Assembly (NCBI GenBank): GCA_903885795.1
Contig: CAISJV010000029.1
Location: forward strand, 1 to 64,000
DNA length: 64,000 nucleotides
From: an uncultured delta proteobacterium
Lineage (GTDB): Bacteria > Desulfobacterota > Syntrophia > Syntrophales > UBA8958
Reading direction: 5' to 3'
Shown here: one piece after another, positions 1 through 8,609 of the stretch
How the letters are laid out: each line of letters starts with the position of its first letter
Position numbering within the stretch: position 1 is the stretch's first letter
Notes under the pieces: model-generated
Told to the model about the DNA's origin: nothing
Database searches by the model: none
What the model saw: the letters and a program-made list of their open reading frames with translations, nothing else
Translations under genes and position numbers: made by a program

Positions 1-531
1 CGTCAGGTAATATGGGGTCTGGTTAGCAAACCGGTGATAAAAAATTCGGTGGACTTTCCTGTGTTTTGAGTATAACCGTTTGTAACGTTGAATTTTAGAA
101 GGGTGATTTTTCGGGGTGGCGATGTTACGTGTAACTTCCTGAAATCAGCAAAATGTCAATCTTAAAGAAAATGCAAGATCACAAGTGAAAAGCAGCAACT
201 GGCGGCATAGAATAATATCGAATTTATCCTTTCGAATAATGAACGCATAAATAAACGATTCTGAGTCTCAGAATTTTTCATCATCTTTAGATGTCGAGCG
301 GGTGGGTTAATGTTTAAGGAACCAGATGATAATCCCAGTTGCTTGGATAGCCCCCTTCCAGACAGCGGCAGTAGTTACCCCCCCCCCCCGACGTTCTAAC
401 ATATTGTTTTCACACGGCAATTATTTCTCGCTACATCTGCAAGGTTCCATACGCTAACCCGTACAGTCGGCGCGGCTTTTGTGGTAGAAGGCCAATATTC
501 CGAAAGGGCAAGACCATAACCGGAGGCAATT
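1..531. other. Left-edge intergenic region
   Basis: No convincing gene is seen in this stretch. It is AT-rich at first and contains a run of ten C at about 380-389. Just before position 532 there is a good ribosome binding site (GGAGG, about 519-525), which fixes the start of the following gene. I see no sigma-54 promoter and no enhancer palindrome of the type found upstream of the polysaccharide genes. Confidence 0.6.
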
Positions 532-3500
532 ATGACAGCAAGTAAAAAGACCAAAGTAAAAAAATCCGTTGCACCACTTGATTCCAAGGCAATCGAGGAA
601 CCACCAGACACGGTCGCGGGAGGGACAGATTTAAATCTATCTCCCAGCACCCAGGCGGAGGCAGACACGTTCAGCCACGGGCAAGTGGATTTCCCCATTG
701 TCGGCATCGGCGCCTCCGCCAGGCGGGTTAGCGGCCTTCGAGGCATTCTTTTCCGGCATGCCCGCCGACATCGATCCGGGTATGGCCTTTGTATTGGTCC
801 AGCACCTGGCCCCGGATCACAAGAGCATCCTCACCGACCTCATCCGGCGCTACACCCGCATGCAGGTATCCGAGGTCACGGACGGGATGGTAGTGCAGCC
901 CAATTGCGCCTACATTATCCCCCCCAACCGCGACATGGCCTTTCTGAACGGGGCACTCCAACTGCTGGAACCCGCCTTCCCCCGTGGCCAGCGCCTGCCC
1001 ATCGACTTCTTCTTTCGCTCCCTCGCCCAGGACCAGCGGGAACGGGCCATCTGTATCATCCTTTCCGGCACAGGCAGTGACGGCACCCTCGGCGCCCGGG
1101 CCATCAAGGGCGAGGGGGGAATGGTCATGGTCCAGAACCCGGCTTCTACCGAATACGATGGCATGCCGCGGAGCGCTATCGCTACGGGTCTGGTGGACTA
1201 CGAGCTGCCGCCTGCCGAGATGCCCGCCCAGCTCATCGCCTATGTGGCCCATGCCTTCGGCAAGCCGCCCCGGACCGCTTCCGCCCCGGCGCCCAAGGCC
1301 GATAACGCGCTGAAGAAAATTTACATCCTGCTGCGCGCCCAGACCACTCATGACTTTTCCCAGTACAAGCCCTCCACCATCCACCGCCGCATCGAACGGC
1401 GCATGGCCGTCCACCAGATCACAACGATGGACATGTACGTCAAGTATTTGCAGCAGACACCGGTGGAGGTGGAAGCCCTCTTTCGCGATCTCCTGATCGG
1501 CGTAACCAATTTCTTTCGCGATCCGGAGGCGTTCAAGGCCCTCGAAGAACAGATCATCCCCAAGCTCTTTGCCGGCAAACGTGCGGACGCTGTAATCCGC
1601 GTCTGGTCGCCGGGCTGCTCCACCGGCGAGGAGGCCTATTCCTTAGCTATTCTCCTCGCCGAACGTCAGGAGGCGATGAAGCAGAGTTTCCAGGTCCAGG
1701 TATTTGCCACCGACATAGACATCCATGCCATTGCCACGGCCCGGACCGGCCTCTATCCGGCCAGCATCGCCGCCGACGTCACGCCGGAGCGGCTGAAACG
1801 GTTTTTTACAGCCGAGCCCGACGGCACCGCCTACCGCATCCATAAAGGCATCCGCGACATGCTGGTCTTCTCCGAGCAGAATGTGATCAAAGACCCGCCC
1901 TTCTCCAAACTCGACCTCATCAGTTGCCGTAACCTCCTGATCTATATGGGTGGCGACTTGCAGAAGAAACTCATGCCCCTCTTCCACTACGCCCTGAACC
2001 CGGGCGGTTTTCTTTTCCTGGGCACTTCGGAGACCGTGGGCGAGTTCATGGATCTGTTTGCCGTGGTGGATCGCAAGTTGAAGCTGTATCAGCGCCGTGA
2101 GGATATTCACAGCGCACAGAGAGCAGTCAAAGGCCGTTTTCTCCCGGCCATGACGGCGCTGGATGTGGCGTTCCCCCGGACCATCGAAAAGCCGATGGGG
2201 CAAAAGAAACTGCCCCTCCGCGAGCTGACTGAACAGGCGCTTTTGAAGCAGGTTGTTCAGGTCGGCGCCCTCGTCAACGCCCATGGCGATATTCTCTATT
2301 TCCACGGCCGCACCGGCCTGTATCTGGAACCGGCCCCAGGCGAGGCGGGTTCCAGCAACATCCTGAAGATGGCCCGCGAAGGTTTGCGGCACGAACTGAC
2401 CACGGCCCTGCACAAAGCTGTGGGGACAAAAGACATCGTGCGCTACCCGGGGCTGCGCGTCAAAACCAACGGCGACTTCACCACGGTCAACCTGACGATC
2501 CGCCCTGTATCCATAGGCCCTGCCGCGGCTCCTGATGCGCCCATGTATCTTGTCATCCTCGAGCATGCTCCGCCTCTCGACCCCGTACAGGTGCAGCAAG
2601 CCGCCGCCTTGCAAGTTACTGAAGTACCGGAGGACGGTGCCGGTATCGCCACCGACGTGCGCATCGCATTGCTCAAGCAGGAACTTCGGGCTAAAGAGGA
2701 ATATCTCCAGACCAGCCATGAGGAACTGGAGACCTCCAACGAAGAACTCAAGTCTTCCAACGAGGAGATGCAGTCGGTAAATGAAGAATTGCAATCCACC
2801 AACGAGGAGCTCGAGACCTCCAAGGAAGAATTGCAATCGGTAAACGAGGAGCTGTCCACTGTCAACAATGAAATGCAAACCAAGGTAATGGATTTGTCGC
2901 GGGCCAACAACGACATGAACAACCTCCTGGCCGGCACGGGCATCGCCACCGTCTTCGTGGACCACGGGCTTCACATCCTGCGCTTCACCCCCACCGCCAC
3001 CGGGATCATCAACCTGATCCTCTCCGACGTGGGGCGGCCCGTAGGCCACATCGTCTCCAATCTGGTGGGCTACAATCGCCTGGTGGCGGACACACAAGCG
3101 GTGCTGGACAATCTAATTCCCAAAGAGATGGAGGTGCAGACAACTGCGGGTGCGTGGTACACGATGCGCATTATGCCCTATCGCACTATGGACCACGTGA
3201 TCGAGGGCGCCGTGATCACCTTTGTGGACATCACGGAGGCGAAGAAAACTCAGGAAGCGCTGAGGAATAGTGAGGAACGTTACCGGAACATGCTTGAGTG
3301 GTCTCCCAACGCGATCGTCGTTCATAGGGACGGAAAGATAATTTATGCCAATATGGCAGCCATTAAGATGTTTGGCGCAACGTCTCTGAAAGACCTGTTT
3401 GACAAACCTATCTTCGATCGGATTCATCCGGATTATCATCAAACCGTGCTGGCACGGGTGCAGAAGATGACCGATGAGGGCGTCAGCGTGCCGCTGATCG

Positions 3501-3691
3501 AGCTGAAATATGTCAAGCTCGATGGAACGATAATCGATGGCGAAGTCCAGGGCACACCAATTTCATACGATGGACTACCGGCCGTTCAGGTTGCCATTCG
3601 CGACATCACCGAACGCAAGCAGACTGAGGAGGCACTTAGTAAAGCCAATGAACTGCTCCGCCTCTCTGGGGTAGTGAAAGATCTTAAATGA
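532..3691 (+). CDS. CheB-CheR-PAS fusion protein, broken by a one-base frameshift
   Basis: The gene encodes a chemotaxis-type methylesterase/methyltransferase fusion followed by PAS sensing domains, a soluble signalling protein expected to modify receptor glutamates. In order: a CheB domain (GIGASA, VQHLAPDH, GTGSDGTLG), a CheR methyltransferase domain (SPGCSTGEEAYS, CRNLLIY), a long coiled coil of EELxSxNEEL repeats (about nt 2670-2920), and two PAS domains (about 2930-3640). The ATG at 532 follows a good GGAGG site. The reading frame breaks at about 721: one extra A falls inside the GASAGG motif that carries the CheB catalytic serine. Removing it restores GASAGGLAAFEAF and a continuous protein of about 1050 residues. 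No good start exists for the downstream frame. It is either a real pseudogene mutation or a sequencing error. Confidence 0.85.
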
Positions 3692-3706
3692 TTGAGGAAT
3701 AAGTTC

Positions 3707-5002
3707 ATGACTAAGAAGGAAACCCATCCAAAGCAGGTAACGGATTTGCGCCGACAGGCCGAAGAGATCGCCCGGGGGAAAGCCGCCCAGTCGCCGGAAA
3801 ATCTGGAGTTATTGTCATTCGAAGAAACCCGGCAGACACTCCATGAACTTAGGGTCCACCAGATTGAGCTGGAGATTCAGAACGAGGAGTTGCGCCTGAT
3901 GCATAAGGAACTGGAATCAGCACGAACGCGCTATTTCGACCTCTATGACATGGCGCCGGCGGGCTATGTCACAATCAGCGAGAAGGGGCTGATCCTTGAG
4001 GCCAACCTCACCATTGCTACCCTGCTGGGTGTAAGGAGAGTCGATCTGGTCGGGCTGCCGTTTTCCCGGTTCATCGTCAAGGAAGATCAGGAAGTCTACT
4101 ATCCGCGTCGTAAACTGCTCTTTGATACAGGAGCGCCGCAGGTCTGCGAAATGAGAATGGTTAAAAAGGACGGGACGGCATTCTGGGCGCACATGGAAGC
4201 AAACGCAGCGTCGGACGATGACGATGCTCCCGTATGCCGCATCGTGATCGTCGATATCACCGAGCGAAGGCGGGCGGAGGATGCTCTAACTGAGGCCCTC
4301 ACCAGACTGAAATTTCTGGCCGACGCCCAACGTGATTATCTGCATGCCATTTCTCATGAACTGCGCACGCCGATGAGCGGGGTGTTGGGTATAGCGGAGT
4401 TGGCGCTTGAGGAACTGTGTGAGGAGCAGCGAATCAAGTATATGGTGATCTTTGAGAGTTCCAGAAATCGTCTCATCATGGCAGTTGACAGTGCATTGCT
4501 CCTGGCGGAGCTGCAGGGAGAAGGCGCAACTCTTCCGACAGTTCCAGTCGATCTGGTTGCAATCGTTACGTGTTCGTCATGCTCACTTCAGGAAGCCTTT
4601 CTCGCAAAGGACCTGTCTGTCGTCGTCCCGCAAACGCAATCAGTCCTTGTCCTCGGCAATGAAGATCTCCTGCGCCAAAGCACTGAAACCCTGCTGAAAA
4701 CCGCCCTAAAAATGGCGACCGTCGGCACGCCCATCTCTGCGCAATTTGACGAAGATCATGACCGTGCAATTCTACGACTCGTTTTTCAAGGACAGCCGCT
4801 GCCGGACACGCTGAAGCGTACCTTTTTCGACACGTTTTCTTACGCTCGTTCCAGTTCCTGTGTGCAGGAACTCGGCCTGGCTATCCCCTTAGCAGCACAT
4901 GTTATTCGGGCCATGGGAGGCAATGTCGATCTTCGGGAAACCTCCACCGGAATGGAAATACTCATGGCCCTTCTGAAGAGCTGCGATCAAAAAGAAACAT
5001 AA
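3707..5002 (+). CDS. PAS-HisKA signalling protein with degenerate ATPase domain
   Basis: This 431-residue protein has an N-terminal coiled coil, one PAS domain (about residues 75-195) and a HisKA dimerisation domain with an intact phospho-acceptor motif, SHELRTP. The ATPase domain is decayed. The N box reads LLKTALKM where family members have an Asn, no DxGxG G1 box is visible, and only a G2-like LGLAIPLAAHVI remains. It probably cannot bind ATP normally and may be a scaffold or a substrate of another kinase (inference). The ATG at 3707 is preferred over the TTG at 3692 because GAGGA lies about 9 bases upstream. It follows the CheB-CheR gene by 15 bases and is probably cotranscribed. Its C-terminal half closely resembles the protein at 6036-7190. 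Confidence 0.8.
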   Translation: MTKKETHPKQVTDLRRQAEEIARGKAAQSPENLELLSFEETRQTLHELRVHQIELEIQNEELRLMHKELESARTRYFDLYDMAPAGYVTISEKGLILEANLTIATLLGVRRVDLVGLPFSRFIVKEDQEVYYPRRKLLFDTGAPQVCEMRMVKKDGTAFWAHMEANAASDDDDAPVCRIVIVDITERRRAEDALTEALTRLKFLADAQRDYLHAISHELRTPMSGVLGIAELALEELCEEQRIKYMVIFESSRNRLIMAVDSALLLAELQGEGATLPTVPVDLVAIVTCSSCSLQEAFLAKDLSVVVPQTQSVLVLGNEDLLRQSTETLLKTALKMATVGTPISAQFDEDHDRAILRLVFQGQPLPDTLKRTFFDTFSYARSSSCVQELGLAIPLAAHVIRAMGGNVDLRETSTGMEILMALLKSCDQKET

Positions 5003-5076
5003 CATCTGCACAGGACGAGATCGTATATTTGACACCTGCCTACATTGTGCAGCAGGAGAAAGGATGGAAAGGGGAG

Positions 5077-5190
5077 ATGATCGAGGCAAGGCCTACACTG
5101 CTGGTGGTGGATGACGCGGAGACCAATATCGACATCCTTCTCTATGGCATGGGGGAATACTACAAGGTGCGTATCCTGCATGGGAAATAG
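5077..5190 (+). pseudogene. Truncated response-regulator receiver domain (N-terminal stub)
   Basis: A 37-residue ORF reads TLLVVDDAETNIDILLYGM and continues to YYKVRIL before a stop. This is the first beta strand, acidic pair and first helix of a receiver domain. The phosphorylation-site Asp and everything after it are missing. It lies 75 bases behind the HisKA gene, which suggests that a response regulator once completed this cluster. The gene at 6036 has a receiver domain followed by the same HisKA-type tail, so a duplication followed by deletion is possible (inference). Confidence 0.6.
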
Positions 5191-5419
5191 GATTGTCAAG
5201 CATAAACCAGCAGGAATATTAAGGTCTTTGGGGTTCACACATTGTAATCAGAGGTTCTAAGGGAGTTGTCACACATGGAGAGTGACTTTCTTTAAAACGT
5301 CCGACTGATCGAGGGCCATACCTTTTCGAAATTTCGCAAAACCTTTCTTCGCCTAAAGGGGCATTGGTGCCTTATCTTACGCTATTGCAATTTTCCAGTA
5401 GGGGCTTCCATGGACGGTC

Positions 5420-5434
5420 GTTTCAAAATGAAGC
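5420..5434. promoter_or_regulatory. Enhancer-like palindrome, site 1 of the 5.4 kb pair
   Basis: The sequence GTTTCAAAATGAAGC matches the GTCTCANNNTGAGAC-type palindrome found upstream of every sigma-54 promoter in this window. It is centred 62 bp from the second site (5482-5496). The same pair recurs at 23600 and 23661 with a 61-bp spacing. It is inferred to be an upstream activator site for the NtrC-type regulator encoded at 28659. Confidence 0.6.
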
Positions 5435-5481
5435 ATGAAGATTAAAAAAAACGGAAATGAGACACTACCAATTACACATTA

Positions 5482-5496
5482 CTCTCATAATGAGGC
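5482..5496. promoter_or_regulatory. Enhancer-like palindrome, site 2 of the 5.4 kb pair
   Basis: CTCTCATAATGAGGC differs at only one base from the site at 23661-23675. Its centre lies about 108 bp upstream of the -12 GC of the promoter at 5584-5599, a typical distance for a sigma-54 enhancer. Confidence 0.65.
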
Positions 5497-5583
5497 GTCA
5501 ATATCAAGCTGCCCTTTGTATTCCAGGTTTTACGAATTGATAACACATTAGATGCATTGACGAATAAGCCGTGCTTTGGCTCG

Positions 5584-5599
5584 CGGCATAGTATTTGCT
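5584..5599 (+). promoter_or_regulatory. Sigma-54 (-24/-12) promoter
   Basis: CGGCATAGTATTTGCT fits the TGGCAC-N5-TTGCW consensus with the exact 10-bp GG-GC spacing. Transcription should start near 5611, about 30 bases before the small ORF at 5642. Two palindromic enhancer sites lie upstream. Confidence 0.65.
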
Positions 5600-5641
5600 G
5601 TTCCCTTCATCAAGAGTATCGATGTCTAAGGGTTGCAAACA

Positions 5642-5848
5642 ATGAATCAGATATTGACGTTTAATTCAAAGATCAGTAAATTTCAGACTTATCCCTCTGT
5701 CCGAGGTTTTGCCAATTGCTTGGAGTATACGTTGGAGATCGAAACAAAGGCGAGCAAAGTTCATCCGGTTTTTGAATTAATGCGGATGCCCACGGAAAAT
5801 GTTAGTCATGCAGAAATGTCAATTATACATGAGAGCAGGATTCATTAA
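5642..5848 (+). CDS. Small unassigned protein behind a sigma-54 promoter
   Basis: This ORF encodes 68 residues of no family I recognise. It has no membrane segment, signal peptide or Cys motif; residues 25-50 (NCLEYTLEIETKAS) are mildly amphipathic. The ATG at 5642 has AAGGG about 9 bases upstream and is preferred over the TTG at 5633. The support is mainly positional: a good sigma-54 promoter with two enhancer palindromes sits directly in front of it. It could be a true small member of the polysaccharide regulon or the damaged start of a lost gene. Confidence 0.4.
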   Translation: MNQILTFNSKISKFQTYPSVRGFANCLEYTLEIETKASKVHPVFELMRMPTENVSHAEMSIIHESRIH

Positions 5849-6035
5849 AAAGCACAGCAGGGGCGAACGCAGGTAAATGCTGTTAACTTGTCCTTTCAAG
5901 CTTATTACGTAGCTCAAACGCTTCCGTTGCATGGAGGTTATAGAAGGTTGGATATTACGGCGTAGATTAGATGTCGAGGCCATGCGGTAATGATGACGAT
6001 TAACAGAATAATGGGTTATCTTTAGGGGCAATAGG

Positions 6036-7190
6036 TTGCAAACAAACTTGCAAAAATCTTTGCTAATCATTGACACAGAAATCGATGCTGGCCTTATCGC
6101 GGAAGCGCTGGCCGGTGATTACGCCGTTCATGTGTCCATAGATAGAGAGTCCGCATTACGTAGCGCAGTGGATATCCCTCCGGATTTAATCCTCATGGAG
6201 GCAATGATAACGGGAATGGATGGCTTTGAGGTCTGCCGCTTTTTGAAGAATGATCTGACCACGCGGGACATCCCAATCATCTTTCTTACCACCCTGAACG
6301 AGGATGTCCATGAGACCCGTGGCCTGGAACTAGGGGCTGTCGATTACATCACCAAACCCTTCAACCCGGCCGTCGTTAAGGTCCGCATTCGTAACCAATT
6401 TGAGCTGAAAAGGAACAGAGATCGTCTGGCGGCTACGGCGGTAGAGCAGACCAATGAATTGACCGAGGCTCGCAACCACCTTAAATCACATGATGTTGTC
6501 CAACATGATTATCTACATGCCATTTCACATGAACTGCGCACACCGATAAACGTTGTGCTCGGCGTAGCGGAAATGGCTCTCGATGATCTGAAAGAGGAGC
6601 AGCGAAACGAGTATATGGCGATCTACGAGCCATCTCGGCGTCGTCTCCTCATGGCTGTTGACAATGTATTGCTTATGGCCAATATGTTGGGAAAAGGAAC
6701 CTCAATCCCGACCTTTCCAGTTGATCTCTTTGAAATCGTCACAAAGTCTTGGTGCTCTATCCGAGGAGCTTTTTTCTGTAGCGAGCTGTCCATCGTTGCC
6801 CCCCAAGCAAAACCAGGCCTGGTCCTCGGCAATGAAGAACTCCTGCGCCAAAGCGTTACAACCCTCCTGAAAACCGCATTGAAAATGGCGACCCCCGGTA
6901 CACCCGTCACTGCAAAATATGGAGAAGGACAGGAGCAGGCAATCTTGCGTCTCGTTTTTCAGGGTTCGCCCCTTACGGACGAGCTGCAACGCACCTTTTT
7001 TGATGCCTTTTCCTACGATCGTTCCAGTTCCTGTGTGGAAGATCTCGGCCTAGCCATCCCCCTGGCGGCGCATCTTGTCCGCGCCATGGGAGGGTCCGTC
7101 GATCTCCGGGAAACCTCCTCTGGTGTTGAAATCTCTCTGACTCTCCTAAAAACTGTTCTAGATCAACTACCTCAGCATATAATGCATTAA
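6036..7190 (+). CDS. Receiver-HisKA protein with Glu at the phosphorylation site and degenerate ATPase
   Basis: This 384-residue protein starts with a receiver domain (about 1-125) followed by a HisKA domain with an intact SHELRTP motif and an ATPase-like tail. The receiver reads LILMEAMITGMDGFEV, so the usual phospho-acceptor Asp is Glu55, and the acidic pair is reduced to IIDTEID. The Thr (FLTT) and Lys (ITKPF) switch residues are kept. The Glu may mimic a permanently phosphorylated state (inference). The ATPase lacks a proper N box (LLKTALKM) and G1 box, as in the 3707-5002 protein, with which it shares strong similarity over the last 240 residues. The start is TTG with AGGGG 8-10 bases upstream; no in-frame ATG precedes the receiver core. 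Confidence 0.75.
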   Translation: MQTNLQKSLLIIDTEIDAGLIAEALAGDYAVHVSIDRESALRSAVDIPPDLILMEAMITGMDGFEVCRFLKNDLTTRDIPIIFLTTLNEDVHETRGLELGAVDYITKPFNPAVVKVRIRNQFELKRNRDRLAATAVEQTNELTEARNHLKSHDVVQHDYLHAISHELRTPINVVLGVAEMALDDLKEEQRNEYMAIYEPSRRRLLMAVDNVLLMANMLGKGTSIPTFPVDLFEIVTKSWCSIRGAFFCSELSIVAPQAKPGLVLGNEELLRQSVTTLLKTALKMATPGTPVTAKYGEGQEQAILRLVFQGSPLTDELQRTFFDAFSYDRSSSCVEDLGLAIPLAAHLVRAMGGSVDLRETSSGVEISLTLLKTVLDQLPQHIMH

Positions 7191-7663
7191 ATATGAATGT
7201 ATTAGATACTCCACTGAATATTGAATTGTATCAGAGGCAATTACTGAAGCTAAACGATGATCAATCACTTTCATTGGATTGAAGCATATGTCTCTAGGCA
7301 TACTAACGTGCAATTTTCTTACGGTATTTGCCCCGCTTGCATATAAAAACTCTACCCTAAATTTAGCAGCGATTAATGATTTGCTTCAAAAAGATATTGG
7401 CGATGTCCATAATCAACGACGAAATTATTATTACCTCGGCAATTAAATCTCTCCGGGTATATTCCCCGAAGCTTGCTTCGTTCCTTGGGTTTTAGATACC
7501 CCGTAGCTTGCTGCGGGGTAGTTCATTAGAGCCATTATGGACATTGACTTGCAGTAAATATGTGCATTGTGGAGAAATGATAGTCATGTTTATTTGCCGG
7601 TGTAATAGGTGTAGATAAATTTATGATAATCTTTTAAACATCCAAGAATTACGGAGGGGTTTG
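7191..7663. other. Intergenic region with hairpin repeats
   Basis: This region holds no clear gene. A 52-codon ORF at 7288-7446 has no good ribosome binding site and no recognisable family. Two adjacent hairpins at 7467-7520 are described separately. The good ribosome binding site GGAGG at 7653-7657 belongs to the next gene. Confidence 0.5.
7467..7520. repeat. Paired hairpins of REP-like character
   Basis: Two stem-loops lie close together: CGAAGCTTGCTTCG (7467-7480) and TACCCCG...CGGGGTA (7497-7520), whose stem continues inward as AGC/GCT. Both carry the same AGCTTGCT core, so they look like two diverged units of one interspersed repeat rather than a terminator. There is no T tract behind them. 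Confidence 0.5.
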
Positions 7664-8536
7664 GTGACATATAATAGAAAATTGCTAAGTAAGTATCCTG
7701 TCAGCAAATATTTAGATCTTATAGATCAGTATCCAGGAATAGAGATTTACACATACGCGAGTGCAGATATATTACAATTATGCAGAGAAATCATCACAGA
7801 ATATGGGGAGCAAAAATTGGAAATATATCATAAAGATGTACTAATATCGCTAATAAACCGTTCACGAGCAAAGCTGAAGAATGCACCGTTATCGGAAGAT
7901 ATTAAAGGTTTGTACGAGATGGATTTCTCCAGAATCATTAAAGACATTCAAATGAATACACATAAAGAAGGTTTCTATTTATACCCACAGGACAAATTCA
8001 TGAAAGACATTGGGGTATGCAGTTTAAGAATAATTCCGGCCGGCGCCCAGAAAATAAACGTCTATAGGTTACCAAGGCGTTTCTTGTTCAGTAATGGGAT
8101 TCTTCAATTTTTCAGAGGAACGATTATGGCGATGTTAACACTTAAAGGCTTTCAACCGATCTATGATATGCATACTGATTCACATGACCCTCATTTGATC
8201 AGTGAATGGCACTATGATGGATGGGTTCGCTTTTATAAAAGGGTTGCTGAATTATTGAAAGTAAATAGCAATATCATCGGCATATATGGTATTGGATGGC
8301 CCTTTGATCCTCAACTGGAACATATTAGCCCTAGGCAGGCATATTTAAGAAAACTGGTAACAGAAAATGGCGGATATCTCTTCTATATCGGACCCAGCAT
8401 GAATGCGATAAAAAGTTCAACATTTAAATCGGAAAAAAGGAGAAGTCTTTATGAATCTGGCAAATATATTCCAAAAGAATATATGGTGGTGTGGCCAAGA
8501 AAATCATTAATAGCATGGGCAAATGGAAGCTGCTAA
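7664..8536 (+). CDS. Unassigned protein next to the polysaccharide locus
   Basis: This 290-residue protein is AT-rich and unlike its left-hand neighbours in codon use. I do not recognise the family. It seems soluble: no signal peptide is seen, and the only hydrophobic stretch (around FSNGILQFFRGTIMAML) is short. The second half contains conserved-looking polar motifs (DMHTDSHDPHL, EWHYDGW, YGIGWPFDP), which suggest an enzyme with His/Asp-rich loops. The GTG at 7664 is chosen because GGAGG lies 6 bases upstream; the TTG at 7661 is too close to it. It precedes the deacetylase-like gene by 73 bases on the same strand, so both may act on the same surface glycan. Confidence 0.6.
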   Translation: MTYNRKLLSKYPVSKYLDLIDQYPGIEIYTYASADILQLCREIITEYGEQKLEIYHKDVLISLINRSRAKLKNAPLSEDIKGLYEMDFSRIIKDIQMNTHKEGFYLYPQDKFMKDIGVCSLRIIPAGAQKINVYRLPRRFLFSNGILQFFRGTIMAMLTLKGFQPIYDMHTDSHDPHLISEWHYDGWVRFYKRVAELLKVNSNIIGIYGIGWPFDPQLEHISPRQAYLRKLVTENGGYLFYIGPSMNAIKSSTFKSEKRRSLYESGKYIPKEYMVVWPRKSLIAWANGSC

Positions 8537-8609
8537 TAAATAATCCTTGAAAGGGATCCAGATAAAACAAAATATGTTTTGGGGATTTCTCTAATTATTT
8601 TTTGATGGC

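Noticed and set aside
380..389. Run of ten C as a possible phase-variation tract
   Set aside because: It lies about 140 bases upstream of the coding start and not in a recognisable promoter, so there is nothing for slippage to switch.
1643..3097. A 484-codon open frame antisense to the CheB-CheR gene
   Set aside because: It lies wholly opposite a clear CheR/PAS coding region and its translation shows no domain; it is a shadow of codon bias.
5456..5463. AATGAGAC-like half-sites next to the palindromes at 5456 and 23636
   Set aside because: Only one half of the palindrome is present and the other half shows no match, so they are not listed as separate sites.
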